Assembly: GCA_029204225.1 (NCBI GenBank)
Contig: CM055113.1
Span: 11,060,234-11,124,233, forward strand
Direction: 5' to 3'
DNA: 64,000 nt
Origin: Diphasiastrum complanatum
Lineage: Eukaryota; Streptophyta; Lycopodiopsida; Lycopodiales; Lycopodiaceae
A program made the position numbers and the translations under genes. Below the pieces are notes generated by a model. The model saw only the letters and a list, made by a program, of their open reading frames with translations, was not told the origin of the DNA and did not search any database. Shown here one piece after another: positions 25,335 through 35,121 of this stretch; position 1 is the stretch's first letter; the number at the start of each line of letters is the position of its first letter.

Positions 25335-26853
25335 CGACCTTCTTTGTGGAAGGTTAGTGAAAACAACGCCACCATTATAAAAATGAGGTATGGAACCTTG
25401 AGCCCTTACCAGCAGACATGAAGATTGTCAAATACAAATGGGTCTACAAATACAAATATGGATCGGATGGCAACGTATCAAGATACAAAGCTCGACTGGT
25501 TGCCAAGGGATTCTCACAAAAGTACAGTGTGGACTACATTGATAGCTTTCCTCGGTGGTCAAACATATGTCGTTACGCATATTGTTCGAGTATGCAACAA
25601 CCTACAATCTTAAGATCCATATTGTAGATGAAAAGGCAGCATTCATGCATGGAGACCTGAAGGAAGAAATCTACATGGACCAACCACCAAGATTTACCTG
25701 CAAGACATTTCTTAACTATGTCTGCAAAGTGCGCAAGAGCATCTACAAACTAAAGCAATCTGCTAGGCAATGGTATAAGAAGAAGGATCATGCGCTCAGA
25801 TCCTTAGGCTTCCAGGCTTTAAAGGCTGATTGCAATGTCTATGTGAAAATAATGGATGGTGAAACCATTATTATTGGAGTCTACGTCAATGATACATTGA
25901 TTGTGTCAAGAAAGGACACTATCATTGCACAAGGAAAGGATGATATCTTGAAACACTTTGAGATATCAGATCTAGGTGAAGCAAGGTGCTACCTAGGTTT
26001 ACCAATTGATAGAGAACTTGAGGTGTAAAATTATTTCTACCCTAGTCAAGATACATTCACAAGATAATAGAAGACTTCCAAATGACAGATTGCAAGAGAG
26101 TGATTACTCCAATGGTTCTTGGCACAATGTTGACTAATGAAGACTGTCCGTGAAATAATGAAGAACATGAAGCTATGCTGTGAAAGCCTTATAGAAGGCT
26201 TATAGGTTCATTAATGTGTTTGGCAGACAACACACAGCCAAACATCTCCTATGTAGTATTCCGAATGAGCTAGTTCAACATTAACCCAAGACCCACACAC
26301 CACACACTAGAAGATTGCAAAAATGATCTTGCAATACCTGAAAGAAACAAAGGACTATGGTCTTTGTTTCTCAAGAGATGCTAGATTCTAGATGAAGTCT
26401 TACAGCGATGCGAGTTGGGCATCCATAAAGAATGACTCCAAGAGCGTTTTGGGAGGATGCACCATAATAGCAAATGCCGCCATTCTCGGGATTAGTAGGA
26501 AGTAGACAATAACTGCACAATCATCTTGCGAAGCGAAATATGTTGTGGCAGCCAATATGGCAAATGAGCTTACTTGGCTCGGCCAGTTCCTCGATAAACT
26601 GGGAGAGAAAGGTGACAAACCACTGACTCTGTATATGGACAACACATCCGCCATACACCTTAACAAGGATCCCATGTTTCATTCCAGAATGAAACACATT
26701 GCTATCAAGTATCACCTGATAAGGGATCTAGTTGAGAAAGGAAGTTTAAAACCTGAGTTCATTCCAACCAAACACATGGTGGCTGATATTCTTACAAAGC
26801 CCCTTGACAAAGCAATGTTTGAAAAACATCATGAAAGTCTAGGAGTCATATAG
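25335..26853 (+). pseudogene. copia-2 reverse transcriptase and RNase H remnant
   Basis: RT blocks in order: WNLEPLPADMKIVKYKWVYK, YKARLVAKGFSQ, then after a frameshift near 25545 IHIVDEKAAFMHGDLKEEIY, YKLKQSARQWY, then GVYVNDTLIVS, then HFEISDLGEARCYLGL. The active-site box is YVND instead of YVDD, so a catalytic Asp has become Asn. 26040-26390 is riddled with stops. RNase H is better kept: SYSDASWAS, SSCEAKYVVA, YMDNTSAIHL, the terminal KHMVADILTKPLDKAMF and a stop after LGVI at 26853. This is the 3' end of a copia pol; its gag and integrase are not adjacent. Confidence 0.9.
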
Positions 26854-26860
26854 CTACCAT

Positions 26861-26875
26861 GCTTTGAGAGGGAGC
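26861..26875 (+). promoter_or_regulatory. Likely polypurine tract (copia-2)
   Basis: GCTTTGAGAGGGAGC just after the pol stop and immediately before TGAAG, the presumed LTR start. Confidence 0.55.
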
Positions 26876-27289
26876 TGAAGAAACTTAAGGTTTCCGCCCA
26901 CAAAGCAATGTTAGCTTACAAACCGCAAAACGTAGTCTACCGCTACCGCAACCACATCACTACTTACCTGGAGGGTGACGACAATGAAGACCAACAAACA
27001 TCAAACCACAACTTTAAGCAAACACATGATGACGTTCGTAGGAAGCCACAAATCAACTCCTGCGGACTACCAGCAACAACCAAAGGCCAACCGCAATGAC
27101 CTCGACTACGGTTGCATAAGCACGACCTTGGAGTCGGCGCACTTTACACCCCATGATCAGCTAACTACCAAGCTAGCAAACTGACACCACAGACGAAGCT
27201 GACAGTAAACTAAATGCGAGAACATGGTATGTTCAGGAGTTCTTGTAATCATTCACTTACATTAAAGACCACCCCCTTCCTCTAATCAA

Positions 27290-27353
<64 letters not shown>

Positions 27354-27381
27354 ATATACATATATACATATATACATATAC

Positions 27382-27450
<69 letters not shown>

Positions 27451-27687
27451 GGAGTAACAAAGGGAAGTAAGTATGTATGACAAGTGCGTGAGCAATTTTA
27501 GAGACAGACAAGTCTGAATCACCGGATGCTGAATGTGAGGATGAAAAGTTGTTCACTAGTATGTGAGCCGAGCTGAATCAATCACACCTCTAAGATTAGA
27601 CATAGAGAGATATAAATAGAAGTATTTGCTAGTAAGCACTCTTTCATCTATTCTATCCGTAAGGGACAGAGTTCTCTTGTGATAACA
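26876..27687 (+). repeat. copia-2 3' LTR (inferred)
   Basis: It starts TGAAGAAACTTAAGG after the polypurine tract and probably ends CTTGTGATAACA at 27687. It has a TATAAATAG box at about 27610. It holds a TA microsatellite (27293-27346) and mixed TA/CA runs to 27450. Ends are inferred from position and TG..CA only, as no second copy is in the window. Confidence 0.6.
27293..27450. repeat. (TA)n and TA/CA microsatellite
   Basis: Pure TA run (27293-27346), then mixed TATATACA and CA units and a second short TA run to 27450. Tyr-Ile frames through it are artefacts. Confidence 0.95.
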
Positions 27688-28076
27688 TGTTGTGCGGTAT
27701 GCCAAACAATGCTCTAAAAATCACTATGATTAAGCATGTTTTACTTTATCTCTTGACCATAATACTCAATCCCTGAATGAATTATGTCTATCAAATGCCT
27801 TTCTTAGATCAACTATTACTTGTTCTATTTGTTAGTCCGCAGAAAGGCTTATCATAACTAAATTGGTAGAAGATCGGAAACTAATCACTGCACCTTAGGA
27901 GAGGTAAGATCTTAATTAAAAGTAGTAGCTCCAGTTATGAGTTCTACTCTATCTAGGTATATTAGAAATCTATAAAGGAGAACATTCCAAATAACGAGAT
28001 CATGTCTCTACTCTTCCAATAATATATAGATTTCCAACATGTTACATCTTTTTTTCACTTCGTTGTGTTTGAGGAT
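27688..28076. other. No feature recognised
   Basis: AT-rich DNA between the copia-2 LTR end and the copia-3 gag knuckle. It may be the decayed protease part of copia-3. Confidence 0.35.
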
Positions 28077-28839
28077 GCGACAATCATTTATGTCATGATT
28101 GGATCTTTTGCAATACCTACAAAAGAGCTTGGTTTTGGATGGCTGTTGTTGTCTGTGTTGTTGTTGTTGTTGCGTAGAATCTGGCTGCTCTGCCTTCGTC
28201 TTCTTGTTCTTGAAGTTCTTCTTTTTGGACTGCTACTTATTAGAGTACTGAATTGGTACTAATTGTAGATAAGCTCTTTCTCCTGACTTCTTCCTGTAGT
28301 AAGCTTGTTGTCAGCTTCTAGAGTAATAGTGCAGAAGTATTGCTCAGAAGCAATACTAAGTTGTCATAGGAGAATGGAAGACTAGCGAGAAGAGACATCG
28401 TTGAGTCTTCTTCTGAAATAGGGGAACCTATGGCAACAAGTTGATTCAACAATTGTTTGGACTCATTCAGATGACCACTGACCGAGGTGCCTTCGCTCAT
28501 TTTGAGTGTGAGGACCTTCTTTCTCAAGAAGAGACGAGTCGATACATCTGAGGTCTCGTAAATACTTGTGAGGCTATCCGATGCTTCTTTGGAAGTGGTA
28601 CTGTTTGATACATGAGCAATTTGAGTGTCCTTCCGATTCAAGGATACAATGGCAAGTGCTTTGCGATCCTTTGCTTCCCAAGATGGGAGCAGTTCAGGTT
28701 CCGCCGGTCTGGCTATCGAACCGTTTATGTATCCCCATAGCTCCTCGATTAAGATCATCCTCATCTTGAATTTTCACATGTGAAAATTATCTCCATTGAA
28801 CTTGTTGATCAAACGGGTCTCTGAGGTTGAACCTTCCAT
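28077..28839 (-). pseudogene. copia-3 gag with zinc knuckle
   Basis: Minus strand. It starts MEGSTSETRLINKFNGDNFH at 28839. A TGA then replaces the Trp normally found in this block, followed by KFKMRMILIEELWGYI, WEAKDRKALAIVSLN, TSIYETSDVSTRLFLRKKVL, KMSEGTSVSGHLNE and LLASLPFSYDNLV: a full copia Gag (UBN2-like) core. After a frame change near 28318 the C-terminal part is Lys/Gln-rich with a canonical zinc knuckle CRYCKRSNHDINDC (C-x2-C-x4-H-x4-C, about 28080-28125). The primer site and LTR follow upstream (28950 onward). No protease or pol is visible to the left, so the copy is truncated. Confidence 0.86.
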
Positions 28840-28949
28840 TATGATCGAGTACCATAGATCAAATCACAAACAAAAAATGAACTAGCTCTGGGAAAACAAG
28901 ACCGTATTAGGTTCTTCTGTATATTTTGTACTCTAGTAATCCAGAACCT

Positions 28950-28961
28950 GTTCTGATACCA
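28950..28961 (-). promoter_or_regulatory. Primer binding site, tRNA-iMet (copia-3)
   Basis: TGGTATCAGAAC on the minus strand (one mismatch to TGGTATCAGAGC), one base from the LTR end ..ATCCCATCA. Confidence 0.82.
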
Positions 28962-28962
28962 C

Positions 28963-29650
28963 TGATGGGATATGCGGCTGCGGAAGTGATGCTCAATGTT
29001 CCCACAAAAAAAGATTATAATGAATTGTTATTAGGATCTTGGATTACTTGGAGAACGGAAAATATAGAGCTACTCTAATAAGAGTATCAGTTTAGGTGTC
29101 TTAGACAACCGTTCAAACAAATTGCGATACTGTTAGGCGTCTGAGACAACCATGCAATTTACCAATACTGATATTTAGATATAAAAAAATATAAAGACAG
29201 TCAGGCGTCAAGGACAACCATACATTTCCTTGTTTGTGATATTGTGGAAGACGAGTGATAGTGAATTGACATTCAACAAGAATGCAAAGAGATAGAACAA
29301 TAGCGAATCTGTGTATTAATGTTGTAGTAACAACAATCAGATTACAATTACAATACAATAGCGTTGATAATCGCGTGATTCTACTTATAGAGACAAAACA
29401 ATAGCTATCGCTTTGAAAATATATTCTCTCTCTCTCTCTCTCTCTCTCTTTAACCACTAACTCTGAGGAGTCAACTACTAGAAGACCAGTTTTGGTCATT
29501 AGATCTCTGATGGAGTATTTCTCGCATCATTAATCATCAATCAACTTATATCCACATATATTTCTTCTCCAATCAGTCATTTACTTATATAGCAGATGAA
29601 TGATCTTGTGTTATTCTAACTTTACAATTACAAGATCGTTTAACAGCTGT
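28963..29650 (-). repeat. copia-3 5' LTR (start approximate)
   Basis: The LTR 3' end is fixed by the primer site. A TATA-like CTCTATAAGTAG lies near 29390 on the minus strand. It contains three copies of a GGCGTCTGAGACAACC-type motif (29095-29110, 29136-29151, 29204-29220) and a CT run (29427-29449). The outer boundary is a guess. Confidence 0.5.
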
Positions 29651-30059
29651 TTAACTGACTAATTAGAGTAATTGTTATTGGAGCGTGAAGATGTAGACAG
29701 TTTGTACTTGAATTTGTAGAGTGTCATCTGTTTTGCACTTTTTTCGAAAATTGTTGCTGTTTGCGGAGAAAAAGACCTCTTTTTCAAGCTATTTTTGACG
29801 GAAAATCATCGCCACATGCTATTACGCTAACGCGGAACTGTTAAAAAATGACGCGTAATTGGCCCATAATGGCCGGTTGCACTACTATTAAAATATTGTT
29901 CATTTGCTAATTTACATTGTATGAAAATTCCATTTATGCGGCCTGTGCCCCTAGTTTCCGGGTTTTTCGGGACTAGGAGGTGCCAAGTATTTTCATAATA
30001 CAGTTTTAGTAATTAAAAACTTGGTCGTGAGCCCATAAAAATTGAAACCGTAGATAGGG
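29651..30059. other. No feature recognised
   Basis: Intergenic-looking sequence up to the target duplication of the solo LTR. Confidence 0.4.
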
Positions 30060-30064
30060 CCCAA

Positions 30065-31282
30065 TGTTGTAAAGCTACCTTTACAAGCTTTACTTCCGGC
30101 GCCATTGGCGCCAGCTATGTCCCCGGCGCCAGCAGCGCCCCTGCCGCTCCCGGCGCCACTGTGACCAGAATCCAGCCGGCGCCAAGTTCCTATGGCTGAA
30201 AATCTTTGATCGGTTCTAGCGGAGTCCAGAGAGCTCAGATCGATGTGCAATCACCTCACACGATCTAGGCATGATTAAAGGAAGCCTGGGGATCAATAAA
30301 ATCTAGAGAGAGAAAATGACTTTCTAGAAAGAGAAAATCCTAGAGAGAGAAAAACGTGCTTTACCAGCTTAGGTAGAGTGCTTGGTATGAGGGGAGGTGC
30401 CGAATCACACCAATACTATAGGGGAGTGCGGGTTGCGACTCAGGGCGAGCTCCAACCAAGTCTCAGCCTCCCTTGCTGGAATGTTGTCATGGCTCTCGCC
30501 TTGGCATGCTAGCGCCCCGGAGACTAGGGTCGGTCACACACTTGAAATGTAACCTTCTCAGATTTATCAATAAAGTGGGATTTTCCTCAAACTGACTCTG
30601 ATTACCTTCTGGGTTTCAGTGTTCGGTAAAAGCGCCAGTTGTAAGGCCGCTTTCAAAATTTTTAACTTGGCACATAGCTGAGGGTCGTATCCCGGGACGC
30701 CAGCGGTATGTCGTCGAGACCATTCGGTCCGTGGCGCCAGCGGTATGCTGTCGGGACCATTTGGTCCAAGAACTGGTTGTTTCCATATCTGTCGCGGCTT
30801 GTGGTTCTGAGTGTTCCTTGCATGAACGTGAATGGGTTAAGCTCTTGGGGAACGGGCTCTAACCTGTCGGCTGAGTTGGATGGCTTGCTTGGGTGGATGT
30901 TACCTGTTTATGGCTGTCCAGTCTGGCGTGGCGCCAGGTTGGCTTCCAGCGCTCGTGACGAAGCTTTCAGTTGGTTAAGTCTGATGTAAGTCAGACCGCT
31001 TACTTAGAATGGATGTTACTCGTTTGTAACGAAGCTTCGAGTTGGTTAAGTTTGATGTATGTCGGGCGGCTTGCTTGGAGGTAAGTCACCCACGTCGGGA
31101 CCCCCGATCTGGCATGGCGCCAGGTTGGATCTCAATGTTGGTTTTTGGAATTTCAAGTTGGTTAAGTCTGATCGTTGTTGGCGAGTTGGCTGCTTGTATG
31201 TCAAGTGGGTTTGGATGGCAAGAGTTGAACGCTGGGAAGCTAAGTCGTGGTTCCCGGCTCCCTTTGGGATGCCTGCGCTACA
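30065..31282 (+). mobile_element. Solo LTR-A with 5-bp target duplication
   Basis: Runs from TGTTGTAAAGCTACC to GCCTGCGCTACA, the same ends as the 5' LTR at 8262-9225. It is flanked by perfect CCCAA repeats (30060-30064 and 31283-31287), with no internal sequence. A solo LTR arises by recombination between the two LTRs of a full element. At 1218 bases it is longer than the other copies, mainly through a 221-base block (30569-30789) bounded by TATC that holds an AATAAA and two ACGCCAGCGGTATG-like repeats. Five GGCGCC sites cluster at about 30098-30184. Short frames within are not genes. Confidence 0.93.
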
Positions 31283-31287
31283 CCCAA

Positions 31288-32300
31288 CTTGACTTTGAAA
31301 TTGCAAGTTGAGGCCAAGTTAGGTGTTAAAAATGAATTTGGGCTAGTGCTCTATTTTTAGAGGCAATTTTTTTGGAAAGTCATAAGGAGGTGCTCCATTT
31401 CTTGAAGGGGTGCACCTCCAGGCCATTGAGCCCCTACGTATGACCAGGGAGGGGTGTGGGACAGATTCTCGTTATCATCTTCTTGGAGAAAGAGAGAACT
31501 TGTGTGGAGAAGCTTGGAGAGAAAGGGAAGGAGTAGAAGTTGTTTTGCTTGGTGTCTCCCATCTCTTCCACTTCCAATTTGTGCTCAATCCCATAGAGAC
31601 AAGGAGGAGGAAAGGAGAAGAGGCTGATCTACTTGGTGCCTTCCACTCTAATTTCTTTGTTGGATCTTTGCTGCAAACTGCTTATACTTCATTGCTATTG
31701 CTCTGTTTCACAGCCTTTAGCATTGTGTTTATTTCTTGTATCATTCTTTACCATTTGTTGTGCTGCCTCTAACCATGTGGTTGCAGGCCCTGACATTATG
31801 AGGATTGTACTTTTATATCTTTCCTCTCTCTGACATTTGAATGCAGGTTGTAGAATTGTGGACAGCTTTGCCACCTTAATTAAAAAGATCTGAGGCTTGG
31901 AAGATTGTTGTCTCCCTGTCTTACAGTTGTTTGAATCACTTTTTTGTGATTCTATTCGTAATTAATTGTGTTTTTAAGTCTGAGAAGTTCGTGAATCATT
32001 TGTGACTGTTCCTGCTCAAGGATTGTTGTCTTGTTAGGATAGTGTTCTTATGTTCTTTGAAGGTTATTGATTTATGAAACAAATCAATGAACTATAAATC
32101 ATTGCTATAACCCATTATGGAAGCTTCTCCATTGCTGATCACCCAGAGATCATAAGCCTGTTCCACTTCAAAGTTTCTTGTTCATTCAAGATTTCCTTGA
32201 GAAAGAGTAGTTTTTGATCTATAAGGCATTTCCAATCCATTCCTCTGTAGATCATAATTGGAAAGCAACATATGTTGACCTCCAAATTGCTACCATTAAG
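31288..32300. other. No gene supported
   Basis: A 120-codon frame at 31410-31772 ends in a hydrophobic stretch but has no recognised motif or supporting signal. I treat it as chance. Confidence 0.35.
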
Positions 32301-33150
32301 TTAATTCGCAGATTTGTGCATTGTTGTCTGTGGCTATCTTCTCTACCTGGATCTTGCTTTGTTGTCTAAACCTGCTCACTGCAGGTTGCGGCCTACTCGT
32401 TTCCTAACCTGCTGTCCATGGAGGCTTTATCATAATCCTAAATCTCCCTCACCTGCTGTCGCTACCTCTGCCTGCGTGGAAAAGCTTGCCTGCGACCTAT
32501 TTCTCGGCCTTGCTGCCTGCGATCCGATCTACGCTCTTTGCCTTCTCCATGTGCGCTCAGCTTCTGCCTACGTAGAAGAACCTGATCGATGCCTTGTCTC
32601 CCGCTGGAAAGATCCCTGCCCTGAGACTTACCTGAGTGCCCTCACCAATATCCTACGGCCCTCCTGTTCATGCTCACTGGCCTGTTCTGTGGCCAGTCGG
32701 CCTGCCTGTCCATCGCTGGCTTGTTTATTGCCTTTATCTCTGCCTACGGTCACTCTACTCTCTACCAGCAGCCTCCTTTCTTACTATCTGCGGCCCTCCT
32801 CCACCTATACATCGCTGCCCTACTGTGGGAACTTCGCGCATCGCTGGTTTGCTCCCTACTTGTGAATTTGCCTGTGGATCTGCCAGCGGCTCCCTTCATG
32901 CCTTGACCTCCTCCTTCCTTTCCATTCATTGCCTGCGATTTTGTTACCTCCTATGGCCCGTTAGATAGCCGAGCTCTACGTAAAACCGCCTATCTGCACC
33001 TTAGTTCCCTGATGTGGGTCGTGCCCTTTGTTTGAAACCCTGCTCTGTGGATCATGGGTTAGAGATTTAACCTTGTCTATCTGAGCTTCTAACCCTGCCT
33101 ATCGGTCCTCTCCTTTTCTTGTCTATGGCCCGAATGCACTATTTCCAATT
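32301..33150. other. GC- and pyrimidine-rich block of unknown nature
   Basis: About 850 bases clearly richer in C and T than the surroundings, with recurrent CCTGCC/CTGCCT words and a 183-codon plus frame (32314-32865) rich in Cys, Leu and Ser. Overlapping long frames in other phases suggest compositional openness rather than a gene. It could be an unrecognised LTR, a leader or a decayed satellite. Confidence 0.4.
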
Positions 33151-33726
33151 TTGCTTACTTGTGATCATATGGAATGTTGGAGAAAGGCCATCTCACTGAA
33201 TATCCACAAGTTTGATCTTAATTTAGGAAAATTGTAATAGCCTGCGAGCTAACCATTTGTTGCAGGTTTGGTATTTGTTTGGTAAGCTAAACGCCTGTCA
33301 TTTACAAAGCCTATTTTGCCGCATGTGGGGAAGTCACTGATCCTATATCTCTTCTTGAAATGCTCTAGTAACTATAACCGTCTAATTGATAAGCAAGAAC
33401 TGGACTTTGTAAATACTTGTTTCGGCCATTAAGAATTTCTAACGGGTTGCGAGGGAGAACTGCAAACTGTTGCGATGAACAATTAATTTCTGTAGACTAC
33501 TTTGAGAGAGCGATTTACATGGAAATGAAGGAGGGCATTTAGGATGAGTATGAGTAAGATTAAGTCCCAACAACAACTTCATTTTATCATATATTTGACG
33601 TTTGATCAAGATCTTATTGAGTTTGCATCTTCTTAGTGAAGTAGATGTTAGATTTCTACATCGTCAATGTAATCTATGAGTTTTTTTTTTCGAAAGGTAA
33701 TTTTGACTATTGCAAAGCTAGATATT

Positions 33727-33949
33727 TCTTTTATATGATGCTTATCTTTGATTTTAATGTTTTTTGCTAAGAAGTTTAATTCTTTTAACATAGTGTACTG
33801 ATTTGTCTTTGACAAATGCAAGTTTTCATATTGAATTCTTTTATATGATGCTTATCTTTGCTTTTAATAATTTTGCTAAGAAGTCTAATTCTTCTAACAT
33901 GGTGTACTAATTTGTTTTTAACAAAATGCAAGTTTTCATTTTGAATTTT
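33727..33949. repeat. Imperfect tandem duplication, about 110-base unit
   Basis: TTTTATATGATGCTTATCTTTG..TTTTGCTAAGAAGT..AACATGGTGTACT is repeated once with small differences, ending in GCAAGTTTTCAT both times. Confidence 0.85.
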
Positions 33950-34010
33950 TTGAACTTGAAAAAAATCTTTGAAAAGCATGATTTTGGAATAAAATTGAAA
34001 ACTCATATTA

Positions 34011-34653
34011 GTTTGGGCCTTTCAATTGGAAGGCCCAAACTTCAATTATGCCCGTTAGCAGGCTTGAGCAGACTGCTACCTAGTAGCAGCCAGCCTTCAA
34101 TGCACCTTGCCACAGGGCGGCTCGGTGCATGAAGGCTAAATGTTACAGCCGGTAGCGGGCCTGCTCACGCCCACTACCTAGTCCATTTAGGGCCCCCCAG
34201 GGCCCTGAAATGTAATACATAATTGGTGTGAGGAGTTATAGCGTACATGCATCAAATGTTCATAGCCGTATTTTGGTGCCTAGTACGTTCTTACATTAAA
34301 CTACCTACCTAGTACATACTTTTGCTAAGTTTATGTTTTCCTTCAACGTAAAAGGCCACAGGCCATTGAATGTCATATTTCTGCTATAAGAAAGGTTCAA
34401 CAACGAAAACCTAGCAGCATACAGGTTGTAAGTTGTAACGAGTCAGCATTTTCTTACTGCGACTCAATGCTCTCAACAGCTCAGCGTGTTCTTGAGACAA
34501 CAAACCGTCACATGATGAAGTGCGAAGTAGCAGGTGTGAGCGGGCCGGCTATCGGGTGTAATGGGTGGTCACTACCTACCGAGCTGCAGAGCATCTTAGT
34601 ATCTACCATCATATACCACCCACTACACCCTAGGCCGTGCTCATGCCGGCTAC
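34011..34653. repeat. Cluster of foldback (hairpin) sequences
   Basis: A near-perfect 30-base palindrome, GTTTGGGCCTT..AAGGCCCAAAC (34011-34040), is followed by a hairpin with arms AGCCTTCAATGCACC / GGTGCATGAAGGCT (34092-34106 and 34124-34137). Farther on is a longer imperfect inverted repeat (34527-34569 against 34615-34653, both containing GGGTGTARTGGGTGGT on one strand). Possibly decayed MITE or foldback elements. No target duplication was identified. Confidence 0.6.
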
Positions 34654-34704
34654 CTACTCAGATGTTCTCATTAAGGCCAAGCCATTTTCCTAGATTTCTG
34701 ACTA

Positions 34705-34802
34705 CACTAATTGTGTAATGAGCATATTAACTTTTTAAATGGAGAATATTCATCACTAATTGTGTAATGAGCATATTAACTTTTTAAATGGAGAATATTC
34801 AT
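34705..34802. repeat. Perfect 49-base tandem duplication
   Basis: The unit beginning CACTAATTGTGTAATGAGCA (34705-34753) is repeated without a difference at 34754-34802, so the event is recent. Confidence 0.95.
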
Positions 34803-35121
34803 CCCGGGAAGATAGAATCATCTTTATCTCTTTTGCTCTGCACATTTGCTTCACATTCTTGCTTCTTTTGCTCTTCACATTCTGCTTTTTAACGAGTCTG
34901 AAAGATTGGGCAAAGCAACTCACATCTTGTAGTAAGTGTGCTTGAGTGTCAGTATTGGCACTCAATGTCTGAAATCACCCTGAGTCTTGAGAAAATTGCT
35001 CAGCACCTCAAATTACCTCCGCTAGGTGTTTAGGTAGTGTGGTTGGCAGATTTGATCCACAGTTTATTCTTATGGTTGCATGCATATCCTAAATTGTAGT
35101 TTACATATTGGGTTTGGACAA
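34803..35121. promoter_or_regulatory. Upstream region of the beta-helix protein gene
   Basis: About 320 bases before the chosen ATG, AT-rich with no clear TATA box. The tandem 49-mer ends 319 bases upstream. Promoter assignment is positional only. Confidence 0.3.

Noticed and set aside
27257-27556. Tyr-Ile-rich possible membrane protein
   Set aside because: It is a translation of TA/CA microsatellites inside an LTR.
30569-30789. Small transposon insertion in the solo LTR-A
   Set aside because: No terminal inverted repeats are visible, and the two copies lacking the block count as one event, so deletion by TATC microhomology in that lineage is simpler.
31410-31772. 120-codon frame with a hydrophobic C-terminus
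   Set aside because: No motif, no repeat support and no coding bias I can see.
32314-32865. 183-codon Cys/Leu-rich protein
   Set aside because: Overlapping open frames in several phases and GC skew suggest compositional openness; no domain or start context supports it.
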